Shown here piece by piece: positions 62,535 to 64,000 of a DNA stretch of 64,000 nt. The stretch is taken from assembly GCF_000299935.1 (NCBI RefSeq), contig NZ_AMRL01000001.1, positions 1 through 64,000 of the forward strand, written 5' to 3'. The notes beneath the pieces were generated by a model that saw nothing but the letters and a program-made list of their open reading frames with translations, searched no databases and was not told the origin of the DNA. A program made the position numbers and the translations under genes. Positions within the stretch are counted from its first letter, which is position 1, and every line of letters begins with the position of its first letter. This DNA comes from Oceanibaculum indicum P24 (lineage in GTDB: Bacteria; Pseudomonadota; Alphaproteobacteria; Oceanibaculales; Oceanibaculaceae).

Positions 62535-62846
62535 ATGAATGCTATCACCAAGAACGCCCTCCCCGCCCTGCTGGTCGCCGGTTTCGTCGGCCTCGGCATC
62601 ACCTCCGCCAATGCCGCCAACTTCTCCGGCGCCAGCGATGGCGGCCCGACTGTCAGTGTCTCCGGTAACCCGCAGGCCGCGGTTCAGCCACAGATCACCC
62701 TGGTCGACCGTGGCAATGGCCTCAGCGACGCCGGCCCGGTTGCCGTCGTCAGCTACGGCGAAGGCCGCAGCTATGCCAGCACCAGCGTCACCGACGCCCC
62801 GCGCAACGCCCCGGTTGCGCTGGAAGAGATCGACGTGAAGAACTAA
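62535..62846 (+). CDS. Small exported protein, possible LysR target
   Basis: A 103-aa protein with a clear Sec signal (LPALLVAGFVGLGITSANA, cleavage at ANA-A). The mature chain of about 75 residues is polar, Gly/Ser/Val rich, without cysteine, ending ALEEIDVKN. I recognise no domain. It ends 33 bp before a strong terminator and is divergent from the LysR gene. A periplasmic or surface role is likely. Confidence 0.75.
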   Translation: MNAITKNALPALLVAGFVGLGITSANAANFSGASDGGPTVSVSGNPQAAVQPQITLVDRGNGLSDAGPVAVVSYGEGRSYASTSVTDAPRNAPVALEEIDVKN

Positions 62847-62879
62847 GCCCTCCCGCTTCACGTTCCCTCTTCCTGAACG

Positions 62880-62913
62880 AAAAGGCCGGCGCCTTCCCCT
62901 GCGCCGGCCTTTT
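62880..62913. terminator. Bidirectional rho-independent terminator
   Basis: AAAAGGCCGGCGC ... GCGCCGGCCTTTT is a perfect 13-bp dyad including the A/T flanks, loop CTTCCCCT. It lies between the exported protein gene and the cytochrome gene, which converge. Confidence 0.88.
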
Positions 62914-62945
62914 CACATTCTCAAAGCCTCTGTCCGCGAAGCCGT

Positions 62946-63323
62946 TCAGCGCTCCGAGCTGAAATGCTGCTTCAGATAGCCGAGGATCAGTTCCTTGTCC
63001 TCCGGCGGATATTCCGGCATCCCCTGCTTTTCGATCATCCAGTTCCAGAGATCGTCCCAGCGCGCATCCGTCACATGCTGCTGCCTGATGATCGCCGTCG
63101 AATGGCAGGCGGTGCAGGCGTAGAAGGTTTCCTCCGCCCCCTTGCCATCCGGCAGGCCGCCCAGCTCCGGGTTGCCTTCCTCCTGCTTCTGTTGCGGCTT
63201 GCCCGCAGGGCTGCCGGGAGCCAACGGGTTGAAGCCCGGACGGGCCAGCGGATTATAACCCTGCGCCAGGGCGGCACTCACGGGCAGGACCAGAACAAGG
63301 GCAAGGATCGGCAGAATTCGCAT
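62946..63323 (-). CDS. c-type cytochrome, probable SorB-type subunit of sulfite dehydrogenase
   Basis: A 125-aa exported cytochrome. Signal peptide MRILPILALVLVLPVSAALA; haem site CTACH at 70-74; likely axial Met in KQGMPEYPPEDKELIL. It follows, 75 bp away, the molybdopterin oxidoreductase gene, the order of sorA-sorB, where the cytochrome accepts electrons from sulfite oxidation. The start at MRILPIL gives the clean signal; the longer frame adds 14 residues. Confidence 0.82.
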   Translation of the reverse strand: MRILPILALVLVLPVSAALAQGYNPLARPGFNPLAPGSPAGKPQQKQEEGNPELGGLPDGKGAEETFYACTACHSTAIIRQQHVTDARWDDLWNWMIEKQGMPEYPPEDKELILGYLKQHFSSER

Positions 63324-63398
63324 CTGTCGGCATTCCTCAGCAAGGCGAAAGGAAGCCACCCGCATCGCTGCGGGTGGCCAGGTGGGGAAACGGGCCGG

Positions 63399-64000
63399 TC
63401 AGGCCGCGAACATCGCGATACGGTGCATCATGTTGTTGCCGTAGCCGCGCGGGTTCCAGCCCGGCACGGTGGCCGGCTGCATGTGCCCGTCCTTGTCGGT
63501 CGCGCGTGCCCAGACCTCGAAATAGCCCTTCTGCGGCAGGGTCACATTGGCGCGCCAGCGCTGCCAGGCGAAGCCGTTGACCGGCTTCTCCAGCGTGGCT
63601 TCCTGCCAGGTCTGGCCGAAATCGATGGAAACATGCATCGCCTTCACATCGCCCTTGCCGGACCAGGCATGGCCGCGCACCTCGGTCGCCTTGCCAACGC
63701 CGACCTGCACGCCGGTCTCCGGGAAGGTGACCAGCGATTTCACCGGCATCTGCTCCATGACGACCATGTCCGACTTCGGCACTTCCGTGCCCGGCGCCAC
63801 CGGATAGGCCGGCAGGCGGTAGGAATAGCCGGTCATCTTCTCGCCATCATGCTCCTTGTTGCGGAGCGTGATCTTCTGCAGGTACTTGTGCGAGACGGAG
63901 CCCGGATAGCCCGGAATCACGAGCCGCAGCGGGAAGCCGTGCAGCGCCGGAATCGGCTGCCCGTTCATCGCCCAGGCGATCAGGTTGGTCTCCTCCATCG
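63399..64000 (-). CDS. Sulfite oxidase-family molybdopterin enzyme, C-terminal part (5' partial)
   Basis: The frame is open to the right edge and covers at least 200 residues. It holds the end of the molybdopterin domain (IPALHGFPLRLVIPGYPGSVSHKYLQKI) and the Mo-co dimerisation domain (FPETGVQV...VRGHAWSGKGDVKAMHVSIDFGQTW..., VWARATDKDGHMQP). This fits SorA or a related sulfite/thiosulfate-type dehydrogenase. The 5' part and the metal-ligand Cys are outside the window, so the exact class cannot be fixed. Confidence 0.85.
   Translation of the reverse strand, partial: MEETNLIAWAMNGQPIPALHGFPLRLVIPGYPGSVSHKYLQKITLRNKEHDGEKMTGYSYRLPAYPVAPGTEVPKSDMVVMEQMPVKSLVTFPETGVQVGVGKATEVRGHAWSGKGDVKAMHVSIDFGQTWQEATLEKPVNGFAWQRWRANVTLPQKGYFEVWARATDKDGHMQPATVPGWNPRGYGNNMMHRIAMFAA

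Noticed and set aside
1-64000. CRISPR arrays, tRNA or rRNA genes, insertion sequences, attachment sites
   Set aside because: No regular direct-repeat arrays, transposase-like ORFs or recognisable tRNA/rRNA sequence were seen on either strand.

Overview
The window is about 64 kb of GC-rich DNA (codons mostly ending in G or C) from an alphaproteobacterium. It is most likely a free-living, probably aquatic member of Rhodospirillales or a close relative. This rests on gene content: the FDH3-type formate dehydrogenase set with DUF3305/DUF3306 and TorD proteins, the ccoNOQP/ccoGHIS arrangement, an IalB protein, a YcaQ-like protein and a NaChBac-like channel. Genus is not claimed. No rRNA, tRNA, CRISPR array, transposase or phage gene was recognised, so this reads as ordinary chromosome.

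Region 1 (1-5.6 kb): the 3' end of an unknown gene, a mosaic palindromic repeat, a DadA-like oxidoreductase, an MFS transporter, an ArsB/CitM-like permease, an orphan Nif11-type RiPP precursor, and a haloacid-dehalogenase-like hydrolase preceded by an unlisted 42-aa membrane peptide. Region 2 (5.6-17.4 kb): a membrane-bound formate dehydrogenase locus. It holds the alpha, beta and gamma subunits, a Tat-signal mini-protein, a TorD chaperone, DUF3305/DUF3306, a polyferredoxin, a lipoprotein, a PepSY-like protein and a WD40-cytochrome c fusion. Two promoters carry the same pair of sites: a GntR/PdhR-type palindrome (ATTGGT-N3-ACCAAT) and a TCCGCCT/AGGCGGA dyad. Region 3 (17.4-28.9 kb): cbb3 oxidase structural genes and the divergent assembly genes ccoGHIS, with an FNR/FixK box between them, followed by a peroxiredoxin and a universal stress protein that has its own FNR-type box. 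Electrons from formate could enter the quinone pool here and leave through the high-affinity oxidase.

Region 4 (29-44.7 kb): a GlcG/HbpS protein, an Na/Pi cotransporter, an orphan TAXI binding protein, a polar amino-acid ABC transporter with a repeat element inside the operon, a YcaQ-like protein, a diguanylate cyclase with a long hairpin in its leader, IalB, ferredoxin-NADP reductase, a PAS protein, an amidase, a threonine aldolase and a CBS-domain protein with another FNR-type box. Region 5 (44.8-50.9 kb): a glycosylation cluster whose membrane GT, methyltransferase, polyprenyl-phosphate GT, SMR-type flippase, aminotransferase and epimerase mirror the roles of the Arn pathway.

Region 6 (51-64 kb): an MCP and class Ia ribonucleotide reductase nrdAB preceded by a well-formed cobalamin riboswitch. 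Next come a TauD-family dioxygenase, two HAD/ion-channel genes (one a NaChBac-type sodium channel), a TVP38/DUF2061 convergent overlapping pair, two regulators, a small exported protein, and the start of a SorAB-like sulfite dehydrogenase that runs off the right edge. The strongest leads are the cobalamin-riboswitch-controlled nrdAB, the twin formate-dehydrogenase promoters, the Arn-like module, the orphan Nif11 peptide and the structured leader of the diguanylate cyclase.
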